This document shows, piece by piece, positions 7,907 to 14,237 of a stretch of 14,237 bases of DNA (positions are counted from its first letter, which is position 1; each line of letters opens with the position of its first letter). The stretch is from assembly GCA_017402895.1 (NCBI GenBank), contig JAFPLG010000121.1:1-14237 (forward strand). The letters run 5' to 3'. The notes under the pieces are model-generated. The model saw nothing but the letters and a program-made list of their open reading frames with translations, had not been told where the DNA came from and did not search any database. The translations under genes were made by a program, and so were the position numbers. Source of the DNA: Paludibacteraceae bacterium (GTDB lineage: Bacteria > Bacteroidota > Bacteroidia > Bacteroidales > Paludibacteraceae).

Positions 7907-7932
7907 CTATAGGGGAAACCAATCCCCCATAG
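7907..7932 (-). promoter_or_regulatory. Intergenic hairpin between binding-protein and first GH16 genes
   Basis: On the minus-strand RNA, CUAUGGGGG and CCCCUAUAG pair as a 9-bp stem (one G-U) around an 8-base loop. On the plus strand the same position would be an A-C mismatch, so the stem suits the transcribed strand. No U-run follows directly (UCUCUAAUAUUUU), so it is a poor intrinsic terminator. An mRNA-processing or 3'-end-stabilising element, or a partial attenuator separating transport genes from enzyme genes, is possible. Function is inferred only. Confidence 0.5.
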
Positions 7933-7945
7933 CCGAAATGTAGGA

Positions 7946-8920
7946 TTACTCCTTCTCGTAGAAGTAAACAGCATCCATGTTGAGCTGTGCACCAATCTGA
8001 GCACCAGAGAGAGCACATAAAATGTTGATACCTGCCTCTACATTTGCATTAGCAATAGCGCTTGCGAATTGAGCCAACGGAATATCAAAACCGTGCCACT
8101 CACCGTCGCGCTCGAAGTCACCGATAACCGGACCTGCCTCGATAGCAGCCTGACCGATATTGAAAGAGGTTGCTGCGTTACCAAAGGTATAGAACTGGTG
8201 GTTTCCTGCATTGGTAGCCTTCATACCAAGATGCAGATAGAACTTGTCAGGATTAGCTACGATAGCCTCTTTCAAGCCTTGCATTGCCGTGATAGCATCT
8301 GCATTATTGATGCAGAATCCAAGACCAGACCATGCTTGATTCCATTGTGCGACAGTTAATGCTACATAACCTTCAGTATTGCCGAAGTAGTTCTTACCGG
8401 TACCCTCACCTGCAATGTAACTTTCTCCAGCAGGCCAGATGTAAAGGAAGTTGTCCACATCGTTCACACGGAAATCACCAGCAATGATAGAAGCATTCTT
8501 CTCAGCAGTTACAGCGTCCAAAACAACCGGCCAAATACGCTTTGCGTCAATGGTCTTGTCGCCACCGCCGCCACCACCGGCGTTAACAGAAACGACACAA
8601 GTCTTAGTTTGACCACCCTTAGTCGTAGCGGTAATGATAGCGTTACCAGCCTTCAGCGCTTTCACATTAGCGGACTTACCTCCGTCGTTTGCCGGAGTAA
8701 CAGTTGCTACAGTCTCATCGGTAATCGTCCAGGTTGCCTCAACGGTAGCTGCGATAGTAGCCTCTTCACCAACGTTCAGTGTGAGAGCCGTCGGATTGAG
8801 CGTCAGAGTGGTTTCCTCTTCCGGTTTCGGATCGTCACCACCATTGTTTTTGTTGCAAGCATTGAAGCTTACCAACGTCAGCGCTGCAAGCGCTACAGCA
8901 AAAAATTTGTTTGCTTTCAT
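7946..8920 (-). CDS. Surface glycan-binding lipoprotein in the SusE position
   Basis: This 324-residue lipoprotein starts MKANKFFAVALAALTLVSFNAC, with Cys22 followed by a short acidic linker. Residues about 37-114 form one BIG_2-like Ig domain (LTLNPTALTLNVGEEATI, then AGNAIITATTKGG). A run of six glycines (115-120) is a flexible hinge. The C-terminal module, about 122-324, has no enzyme motif that I recognise. It contains aromatic-rich segments (FLYIWPAGESY, KNYFGNTEGYVAL, GEWHGFDIPLAQF) and ends NMDAVYFYEKE, a pattern typical of beta-sandwich carbohydrate-binding domains. Placement directly after susC/susD is where Bacteroidota PULs encode their SusE or SGBP-type binding protein, so capture of the glucan at the cell surface is the likely role. 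The binding domain could not be assigned to a CBM family. The gene lies 76 bases after susD. Confidence 0.8.
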   Translation of the reverse strand: MKANKFFAVALAALTLVSFNACNKNNGGDDPKPEEETTLTLNPTALTLNVGEEATIAATVEATWTITDETVATVTPANDGGKSANVKALKAGNAIITATTKGGQTKTCVVSVNAGGGGGGDKTIDAKRIWPVVLDAVTAEKNASIIAGDFRVNDVDNFLYIWPAGESYIAGEGTGKNYFGNTEGYVALTVAQWNQAWSGLGFCINNADAITAMQGLKEAIVANPDKFYLHLGMKATNAGNHQFYTFGNAATSFNIGQAAIEAGPVIGDFERDGEWHGFDIPLAQFASAIANANVEAGINILCALSGAQIGAQLNMDAVYFYEKE

Positions 8921-8955
8921 AATGATTTGATTTTAAAAAAAGGTTGTTAATAAAT

Positions 8956-8991
8956 CTAGTTGTACTAGTTATCCTAGATATGCTAGTATGA
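8956..8991. repeat. 9-bp degenerate tandem repeat between susD and binding-protein genes
   Basis: Four adjacent units at 8956, 8965, 8974 and 8983 read ctagttgta, ctagttatc, ctagatatg and ctagtatga: exact 9-bp spacing with a conserved CTAG at each unit start. It occupies about half of the 76-base gap. No gene or hairpin explains it. Confidence 0.75.
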
Positions 8992-8996
8992 TTTTT

Positions 8997-10613
8997 TTAA
9001 TTGTATCCCGGGTTCTGTTGCATTTCCGTCGGGTTCAAAAGGATCTCGTTGTACGGGATCGGGAGGATCTCATGTTTGCCTTTCTTGAATCCTTCACCCA
9101 ACTTCACCTGTGCCTTATACTCGTCACTCTCGGTTGCCTCATACGCCGTAATCGTCTCATAAGCGATATTCCAACGCACGAGATCGAACCAACGGTGACC
9201 TTCCATTGCCAACTCGCAACGACGCTCATGGCGGATGGTAGCCTCGTCGGCTGCAGCACAAGGAACCAAACCTACACGTGCACGCACCTTATCAATATAG
9301 GTCTTTGCCGTTCCGGCGTCACCTGCGCCGAGACAAGCCTCAGCATACATGAGCAGCACGTCAGCATAACGGATCTGGCGGTTGTTGAGCGGTCCACGCG
9401 AAGCGTGCATACCCCACTGGCCAAAGCCGGCACCGGTAACGGTAGAGTCACGGTACATACCATACTTATTATTGAGCATCTTATTACCCAAGTAGTATTC
9501 CACGGTCGGCGTCTCCATCAGCGAGTCTTCCGGAATAAGAATCGCTACGTCGCGACGCGGGTCACCGGCTTCAAACTCATCGTAGAGGTTCTGCGAAGGA
9601 TGGTCAAAGCCCCAACCGCCACCGATTAGCGAAGAGCGGCTACGCATCAGGATCTGCGTAAACGAACCTGCGGTAAATCCGTTACCCTCGCCGTAGTCAC
9701 CCCAAGGTACTTCGGCATACTGGATCTCGAATACGGACTCAATACCGTTCTCGCCTGCGAGCGTGAAGTTATCCTCGAAGTTCGGGCAGAGGTCATACTC
9801 ACCACCACTGATGATCTTCTCGCCCCAAGTCTTTGCATCGGCATAGCACTGTGCCTGGGTCTTGGTGAGGCTATAGGTCTGCCAATACGGCGAAGCCATA
9901 TAGAGGTTGACCTTCATGAGCATAGCCTGTGCAGCACCTTTCGTCGCACGACCGAGGTCGGTCGGATCATATTTGGATTTCTCCCACAAGCCGGCTTCTG
10001 CCTTGGTCAGGTCGCTCAAGATCTGCTCAAACACTTCATTGACCGAAGCGCGAGGCTGACCCCATTCGTCAGAACTATCCAGCACTTTCAATACCAGAGG
10101 TACGCCTGCATAGACGCGCACCAGACGGAAATAATAGTACGCACGAAGGTAATACACCTCACCTAACAGACGAGCCTTCATGCTCTCGGTGAAATTATCG
10201 TCAACGCCCACTTTCATGCCCTCGATATATTTCAGGGCAAGGTTACAACGGGAGATACCTTGATATTGCGCACGGTAGAAGTCCAGCAGCAAGGTGTTAC
10301 CGGACGTAGTACGCCAGTTCTCGAAGTCGTATGCATCGCTCATGTCGGTCGTAGAGCCACCGCCCTTGAGCGCATCGTCACTCAGTATATCGCCGAAGAA
10401 CCACTCGGAATAATACGTATTGTTGTACTCCCACATCAGCGGAACATAACAACCTGTCACATTCTGCACCGCGGCTTCTGTAGAGGTATAGAAATCCTCC
10501 AACATATCGGTACCCGGCTCAATCTCTGTTAAGTAATCCTTACATCCTGAGAGAAAAAGTACAGAACAGAGAACACAAATTATTGATAAATATTTTGCTT
10601 TCATAACTTTCAT
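8997..10613 (-). CDS. susD: SusD-like (RagB/SusD family) starch/glycan-binding outer-membrane lipoprotein
   Basis: This 538-residue protein has the normal SusD length. It opens MKVMKAKYLSIICVLCSVLF with lipobox LSGC at Cys24. A start three codons later (ATG at 10602-10604) would give an equally good signal. The early segment DYLTEIEPGTD and an N-terminal helical region with VNLYMASPYWQT and LLGEVYYLRAYYYFRLVRVY fit the TPR-like fold. The C-terminal part has NRQIRYADVLLMYAEACL, RHERRCELAMEGHRWFDLVRW and the ending ILPIPYNEILLNPTEMQQNPGY, all hallmarks of the family. SusD proteins form the lid of the SusC barrel and deliver oligosaccharides to it. Its partner susC lies 47 bases upstream in the same operon. 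Specificity for beta-glucan is inferred from the neighbouring enzymes. Confidence 0.97.
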   Translation of the reverse strand: MKVMKAKYLSIICVLCSVLFLSGCKDYLTEIEPGTDMLEDFYTSTEAAVQNVTGCYVPLMWEYNNTYYSEWFFGDILSDDALKGGGSTTDMSDAYDFENWRTTSGNTLLLDFYRAQYQGISRCNLALKYIEGMKVGVDDNFTESMKARLLGEVYYLRAYYYFRLVRVYAGVPLVLKVLDSSDEWGQPRASVNEVFEQILSDLTKAEAGLWEKSKYDPTDLGRATKGAAQAMLMKVNLYMASPYWQTYSLTKTQAQCYADAKTWGEKIISGGEYDLCPNFEDNFTLAGENGIESVFEIQYAEVPWGDYGEGNGFTAGSFTQILMRSRSSLIGGGWGFDHPSQNLYDEFEAGDPRRDVAILIPEDSLMETPTVEYYLGNKMLNNKYGMYRDSTVTGAGFGQWGMHASRGPLNNRQIRYADVLLMYAEACLGAGDAGTAKTYIDKVRARVGLVPCAAADEATIRHERRCELAMEGHRWFDLVRWNIAYETITAYEATESDEYKAQVKLGEGFKKGKHEILPIPYNEILLNPTEMQQNPGYN

Positions 10614-10617
10614 CTTT

Positions 10618-10660
10618 TAACTATTAAACTTCTCTAAACTTTAAACTTTCAACTCTCAAC
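10618..10660. repeat. Degenerate GTTnAAA tandem repeat between susC and susD
   Basis: Read on the coding strand, the 47-base susC-susD gap is nearly all short units starting GTT: GTTGAGA, GTTGAAA, GTTTAAA, GTTTAGAGAA, GTTTAATA, GTTAAAAG. Unit length varies from 7 to 10 bases. The repeat begins next to the susC stop and ends just before the susD start. Confidence 0.65.
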
Positions 10661-13600
10661 TTAGAAGTTAGCACTCAGACCAAACGTAAACGTACGGCTC
10701 TGCGGATAGTTTCCGTAATCCACGCCACCACCTACTTCCGGGTCATAGCCGGAATACTTGGTGATCGTGAAGAGGTTGCTGGCCGTTGCATAGAGGCGCA
10801 GACGCGAGCAATGGAATTTCTGCGTCCACTTGAGCGGGAAGGTATAACCAATCTGCAAGTTCTTCAGACGGAAATACGCACCGCTCTCCAAGAAACGTGT
10901 CGAGTTGGCCATATTGTCGGGATGTCCGAGCGGGTTAGGAATCGTACCGTCGCGGTTCTCCAACTCAAACGGGTTGATACCCTTGTTGATCATCGCATTC
11001 TGCACACCCGTGCTATAACCGACCCAAACCTCTTCTTTCATATACGTTGCCAGCGCATTGGATGAACCATCGCTCTCCAAACGCTCGCGGAGGGCATTGT
11101 AAATCTGGCTACCTGCAACACCCTGGAAGAACATCTGGATATCTACGCCGTAGAAGTTCGCTCCGAGGTTGATACCGTAGGTAACCTTCGGGAAAGAGGT
11201 TCCCAGATATACAGCATCGTTATCATCGATAATGCCGTCTCCGTTCTGATCTTTGTAACGTGCGTCACCAGCATGAACACCTTCCATGTTCGGTACGTTA
11301 GCAGCCACCTCTTCTTCGGACTGATAAACACCTTCGTACTCATAGCCCCAGAAAGCGTTCAGCGGCATTCCTACGTCGGTCTTCGTGCGGTCACCCCATA
11401 GCGGAGAACCACCATTGAGTTTGGTCAACTTGTTGTTGATAAAACTGATGTTTCCACCTATGCTGTAGTGCACCGGTCCCACTTGATTCTCATGATTAAG
11501 CGTGATTTCCACACCTTCGTTACGGATGTTACCTACGTTACGAACCAGGGTGTAGCGGTTTCCTACGTGCGCCGGAGCATTCACCGGCAGAAGAGCATCA
11601 AGCGTATTACGCTGGAAATAGTCGACCGATCCGGATAGTTTGCCGTTCCAGAAGCTGAAGTCCACACCGGCATCCCATTGTTCGTTGGTCTCCCATTTAC
11701 CGTCACGGTCAATCAGCGTCAGCACAGCCGCACCGTAAGAAGCGGCATCCTGCACATTACCCAGCGGGTAACCGTAGAACACTTTGTCGCTCGACCCCAT
11801 GGTCAACTGGAATGCGTTCGAATTCACGCCGTCGTTACCTACCTGACCATAACCGGCACGGAACTTAATGTTATCCAACCAGTCGAGTTCCAGGTCGCGC
11901 AAGAACGGCTCTTCGCTCAGACGCCATGCCAGAGCCACCGACGGGAAGAAGCCCCATGGGTTCTTCGTGAACTTACTGGAAGCATCTGCGCGGAAGTTAA
12001 CGGTAATCATATAACGGCTGTCGTAGTTATAGAACGCACGGCCGAGGAACGACAGACGGCGTGTACGATGCACTTCGTCACCGCCCAGTTTATCTTCGGT
12101 CGTCTTGAAAGCGTACCAGTTGCTCTCAATCGGATTCAGGATGTTGGCACCCGATGCACTAAGTATATACTCGTTGTATTCCTGCCAAGTCTGACCGGCC
12201 ATGATGCTGAAGTTGTGTTTGCCTATTTTCTTAGCATACGTCACGGTCGTCTCTTCCAAAAGCGAACAATAACGTCCCATGAGCGTAGAGAGGAAGTTGT
12301 CTTCCGAATAGTTGTACGACGTGTACGTGTTCGGGTACGTGAATCCTCTATTGCGCGCGAGATTATAATCTACAGAGAACGAAGGACGAATCGTCAATCC
12401 GTCAACCGGCTTGATTTCCAAATAGATATCACCCACGGCGCGCTCGGATTTAGAACTCGGCTCTGTGTTATACACCATCTGGTATGGGTTGGTCACATTC
12501 TTGAAGTTAGAACCTGCCGAATAATTTCCGGACAAATCCGCGCCGGCTGCATTCACCGAACCTTCGGGATAATATACCGGATCCCACTGACCCATTGCCA
12601 TGGCAGCCGACAGAACAGATGCACCGGCCGACGAACTGTTGTTCATCGCATTACGGCCACTCTGAACCATGATATTGAAGTGCTCGCCGATCGTCAACCA
12701 CTTAGCGATCTTAAAGTCCGAGTTCAAACGAATAGTGAAACGATTGTAGTTACTACCGATAATCGTACCTTCCTGTCCGAAATAAGACGAAGACAAGGCA
12801 TAGTGACCTTTGTCGCTACCGCCGTCAAACGAGAGGTTGTAGCTATGCATGAAGGCGTTCTTTTTGAACACCTCGTCCTGCCAATCGGTCTCCTGGTTGG
12901 CGTAGTCGAAGTTGGTCGGATAGAACTTGGAGGTGCCGAGTTTCCAATCCTTCAACCAGGACGAGAAACCTTCGTTATAATACTGGTCGATCTCCGACGC
13001 ACCGTTACGCATGGCGTTGATACGGATCTCGGTCTCTGCTTGGTCGCGGCTACCCATCAGGTCCAACTTGCGCCAGCGATTTTGGAATCCCCAGTAGGCA
13101 TCGAACGATACGTTGACCTTTCCTTCGGAACCGGTCTTGGTCGTGATAATGATCACACCGTTCGCACCACGGCTACCATAGATGGCTGTTGCCGAAGCGT
13201 CTTTCAGAATTTCCATCGACTGGATGTCGCTCGGAGCGAGGAACTTGATGTCGGAAGTGATGACTCCATCGACTACGTACAAAGGATCGTTGCCACCCAT
13301 TGCCGAACCGATACCACGGATACGGATGGTAGCAGCCTCACCCGGCTGACCAGAACCCGAAGTAACCGTCACACCGGCAGCGCGTCCTTGGAGGGCTTGG
13401 TCCAGACCGGCCACCGGAGCCTTCAACAGTTGATCAGCACTAACCGAAGTCACGGCACCGGTAAGGTCGGATTTCTTCATCGTACCGTAACCGATAGCTA
13501 CGACCTCCTGGAGCTGCACATTGTCCGGCTTGAGGGTAATCTTAAGCGGACCGGCGCCAGTTACTTTCACATCTTGCGGCTTGTAGCCCATGTAGGTAAC

Positions 13601-13813
13601 GGTCAGCACCGCTCCGTTGGAAGCATTGATGCTAAAACGTCCGTCATAGTCTGTGACGGTACCGTTAGAGGTGCCTTTTACGATGATGTTGGCGCCGATA
13701 ATCGGCTCGGGATCATCTTCGGCCATTACCACACCCGTTACGGTCAGACCCTGCGCCAGCATGCTGAGCGTCATCATGACCATAGCGGCTAAAAAGTAGA
13801 TTCTTTTTTTCAT
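10661..13813 (-). CDS. susC: SusC-like TonB-dependent outer-membrane oligosaccharide transporter
   Basis: This 1050-residue protein has the usual SusC length. A type I signal, MKKRIYFLAAMVMMTLSMLAQ, leads directly into a carboxypeptidase-regulatory-like domain (about 23-96: TVTGVVMAEDDPEPIIGANI, VKGTSNGTVTDYDGRF). The SusC TonB-box/plug junction VVAIGYGTMKKSDLTGAV follows (104-121). The plug carries ALQGRAAGVTVTSGSGQPG, IRIRGIGS, DPLYVVDGV and EILKDASATAIYGSRGANGV. The rest is a 22-strand barrel with many aromatic-ended strands, closing with SRTFTFGLSANF. No STN domain precedes the plug, so an ECF-sigma/anti-sigma switch through this protein is not expected; a hybrid two-component or SusR-type regulator outside the window is more likely. 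It is the first gene of the operon, about 50 bases downstream of a good promoter. Confidence 0.97.
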   Translation of the reverse strand: MKKRIYFLAAMVMMTLSMLAQGLTVTGVVMAEDDPEPIIGANIIVKGTSNGTVTDYDGRFSINASNGAVLTVTYMGYKPQDVKVTGAGPLKITLKPDNVQLQEVVAIGYGTMKKSDLTGAVTSVSADQLLKAPVAGLDQALQGRAAGVTVTSGSGQPGEAATIRIRGIGSAMGGNDPLYVVDGVITSDIKFLAPSDIQSMEILKDASATAIYGSRGANGVIIITTKTGSEGKVNVSFDAYWGFQNRWRKLDLMGSRDQAETEIRINAMRNGASEIDQYYNEGFSSWLKDWKLGTSKFYPTNFDYANQETDWQDEVFKKNAFMHSYNLSFDGGSDKGHYALSSSYFGQEGTIIGSNYNRFTIRLNSDFKIAKWLTIGEHFNIMVQSGRNAMNNSSSAGASVLSAAMAMGQWDPVYYPEGSVNAAGADLSGNYSAGSNFKNVTNPYQMVYNTEPSSKSERAVGDIYLEIKPVDGLTIRPSFSVDYNLARNRGFTYPNTYTSYNYSEDNFLSTLMGRYCSLLEETTVTYAKKIGKHNFSIMAGQTWQEYNEYILSASGANILNPIESNWYAFKTTEDKLGGDEVHRTRRLSFLGRAFYNYDSRYMITVNFRADASSKFTKNPWGFFPSVALAWRLSEEPFLRDLELDWLDNIKFRAGYGQVGNDGVNSNAFQLTMGSSDKVFYGYPLGNVQDAASYGAAVLTLIDRDGKWETNEQWDAGVDFSFWNGKLSGSVDYFQRNTLDALLPVNAPAHVGNRYTLVRNVGNIRNEGVEITLNHENQVGPVHYSIGGNISFINNKLTKLNGGSPLWGDRTKTDVGMPLNAFWGYEYEGVYQSEEEVAANVPNMEGVHAGDARYKDQNGDGIIDDNDAVYLGTSFPKVTYGINLGANFYGVDIQMFFQGVAGSQIYNALRERLESDGSSNALATYMKEEVWVGYSTGVQNAMINKGINPFELENRDGTIPNPLGHPDNMANSTRFLESGAYFRLKNLQIGYTFPLKWTQKFHCSRLRLYATASNLFTITKYSGYDPEVGGGVDYGNYPQSRTFTFGLSANF

Positions 13814-13850
13814 GTGATTTTAAGTTTTTGTTTTGTATAAAATTGTTTGG

Positions 13851-13865
13851 ATTAACTTTGTTAAT
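13851..13865. promoter_or_regulatory. Dyad ATTAAC-TTT-GTTAAT at the predicted susC transcription start
   Basis: A perfect 6+3+6 inverted repeat begins about seven bases downstream of the -7 element, at roughly +1 to +15 of the expected transcript. It could be an operator or a weak 5' stem; AT-rich sequence makes chance occurrence possible. Confidence 0.35.
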
Positions 13866-13871
13866 GCGTTG

Positions 13872-13903
13872 CAAAATTACTACTTTTTCCGCACATATAC
13901 AAA
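13872..13903 (-). promoter_or_regulatory. Bacteroidota-type promoter for the operon
   Basis: On the minus strand TTTG (13900-13903) is followed by a 20-base spacer and TAATTTTG (13872-13879). This matches the Bacteroides -33 TTTG / -7 TAnnTTTG consensus with its 19-21 base spacing. It predicts a start near 13865 and a 5' leader of about 50 bases before susC. No comparable promoter was noticed in the downstream gaps, so the whole locus is probably one transcript. Confidence 0.75.
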
Positions 13904-13911
13904 CCTGCGGA

Positions 13912-13927
13912 TATGTTATGCAACATA
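13912..13927. promoter_or_regulatory. Dyad TATGTT-ATGC-AACATA upstream of the promoter
   Basis: A perfect 6+4+6 inverted repeat sits eight bases upstream of the -33 element, where an activator would contact RNA polymerase. It abuts the first AAAAGTACG repeat. The assignment as an operator is inference. Confidence 0.4.
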
Positions 13928-14012
13928 AAAGTACGATTATAGAAATAAAAGTACGTACCCGGAGACTGATTATCAGACGTTTATATGTACCAGGACTGTG
14001 GAAAAAAGTACG
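13927..14012. repeat. Three AAAAGTACG direct repeats, candidate regulator sites
   Basis: The 9-mer AAAAGTACG occurs at 13927-13935, 13947-13955 and 14004-14012. The first two are exactly 20 bases apart (about two helical turns) and begin 24 bases upstream of the -33 element; both sit in ATAAAAGTACG contexts. On the transcribed strand they read CGTACTTTT. Direct repeats at this distance fit a dimeric AraC-type output domain such as that of a hybrid two-component system, the usual PUL activator. The regulator is not in the window. Confidence 0.5.
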
Positions 14013-14058
14013 TATTTAGTATAGGGCATTTTTCATAAACTTCATAATATGTGTGTCG

Positions 14059-14146
14059 TGATTAAGTAAGGATTAAGTAAGGATTGAATAAGGATAGGGT
14101 AAGGGTTAAGTAATGATTAAATAATGATTAAGTCATGTTCACGTCA
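14059..14146. repeat. 11-bp degenerate tandem array, eight units
   Basis: Eight back-to-back 11-bp units run without phase breaks: tgattaagtaa, ggattaagtaa, ggattgaataa, ggatagggtaa, gggttaagtaa, tgattaaataa, tgattaagtca, tgttcacgtca. The consensus is about GGATTAAGTAA, decaying toward the right. It lies between the upstream terminator and the operon promoter. It is not a CRISPR: units are contiguous with no spacers. Confidence 0.85.
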
Positions 14147-14163
14147 TGAGATGCCCACATATC

Positions 14164-14206
14164 AAAAAACGCAGGAAGCCTCTTCCCATGCGGAAAAGGC
14201 CCCCTG
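14164..14206 (-). terminator. Intrinsic terminator of an upstream minus-strand gene
   Basis: On the minus strand CAGGGGGCCUUUUCC pairs with GGAAGAGGCUUCCUG (15 bp, including three G-U pairs) around the loop GCAUG. Two bases, CG, and a run of six U (complement of 14164-14169) follow. On the plus strand the three G-U positions become A-C mismatches and no U-run follows, so the hairpin belongs to minus-strand transcription. It implies a co-oriented gene ending just beyond the right edge and separates that gene from this operon. Confidence 0.75.
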
Positions 14207-14237
14207 TTATTCTAATCAAATCTAAGAGTACCTGATA

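Larger units (their letters stand above)
13814..14237. other. 424-base non-coding leader upstream of susC
   Basis: No credible gene was found here; the 63-codon plus-strand frame at 13828-14019 has no recognisable features. The region holds, moving away from susC: a dyad near the predicted transcription start, the promoter, a second dyad (13912-13927), AAAAGTACG direct repeats, an 11-bp tandem array (14059-14146) and a minus-strand terminator (14164-14206). The last 31 bases (14207-14237) may be the 3' end of an upstream minus-strand gene, since stop codons exist in two minus frames there, but they are too short to assign. Confidence 0.7.

Noticed and set aside
7884..8018. Upstream start at 8018 for the Ig-GH16 gene
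   Set aside because: It adds 45 residues rich in Cys and Trp that overlap the binding-protein gene, while ATG at 7883 gives a proper lipoprotein signal.
11678..13792. 704-codon open frame on the plus strand, antisense to susC
   Set aside because: The opposite strand encodes a complete, unmistakable SusC. The antisense translation has no recognisable motif or signal and is explained by codon bias in the real gene.
13966..13976. Palindrome CTGAT-T-ATCAG in the leader
   Set aside because: Only five paired bases per arm, which is common by chance; not used as an operator call.
13828..14019. 63-codon plus-strand frame in the susC leader
   Set aside because: It crosses the predicted promoter and repeats on the opposite strand and has no recognisable domain; chance is the simpler explanation.
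14059..14146. CRISPR array
   Set aside because: The 11-bp units are contiguous, degenerate and without spacers, and no cas gene is present.

Overview
The window reads as one minus-strand operon: a polysaccharide utilization locus (PUL) of a Bacteroidota bacterium, probably of the order Bacteroidales. Supporting signs are an adjacent SusC/SusD pair, several Cys-lipidated surface proteins, no Shine-Dalgarno-like leaders that I can see, and a promoter that fits the Bacteroides TTTG / TAnnTTTG consensus. The likely substrate is a beta-1,3-glucan (laminarin type) or mixed-linkage beta-glucan. This rests on three GH16 enzymes with the laminarinase-type ExDxxE motif and a GH128-like endo-beta-1,3-glucanase with a probable CBM6-like tail. 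All family calls come from reading the translated sequence; no database search was possible.

Layout in transcription order, right to left. Positions 14237-13814 are a non-coding leader: a terminator for an unseen upstream gene, an 11-bp tandem array, short direct and inverted repeats, and a promoter. Then come the susC-like transporter (13813-10661), susD-like lipoprotein (10613-8997), a surface glycan-binding lipoprotein in the susE position (8920-7946), a GH16 lipoprotein with two Ig-like domains (7883-6600), the GH128-like lipoprotein (6613-5306), a secreted GH16 with a possible T9SS-like tail (5287-4253), a second GH16 lipoprotein (4253-3261), a GPH-family sugar:cation symporter (3213-1858), and the first 620 residues of a large GH94-superfamily phosphorylase (1861 to the left edge).

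Proposed joint action: surface GH16 and GH128 enzymes cut the glucan. SusC/SusD and the binding protein move oligosaccharides across the outer membrane, and periplasmic enzymes trim them. The symporter carries short oligosaccharides into the cytoplasm, where the phosphorylase releases glucose 1-phosphate. No beta-glucosidase or exo-hydrolase lies in the window. The symporter and phosphorylase overlap by ATGA, which supports a shared transport and phosphorolysis step.

Apart from the genes, the notable signal is a set of short degenerate tandem repeats (periods about 7 to 14 bp, a different unit at each site). They fill three intergenic gaps and the upstream region, and they also occur at two places inside the phosphorylase gene, where the periods of 7 and 14 are not multiples of three. 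No CRISPR array, tRNA, rRNA, insertion sequence or integrase was seen.
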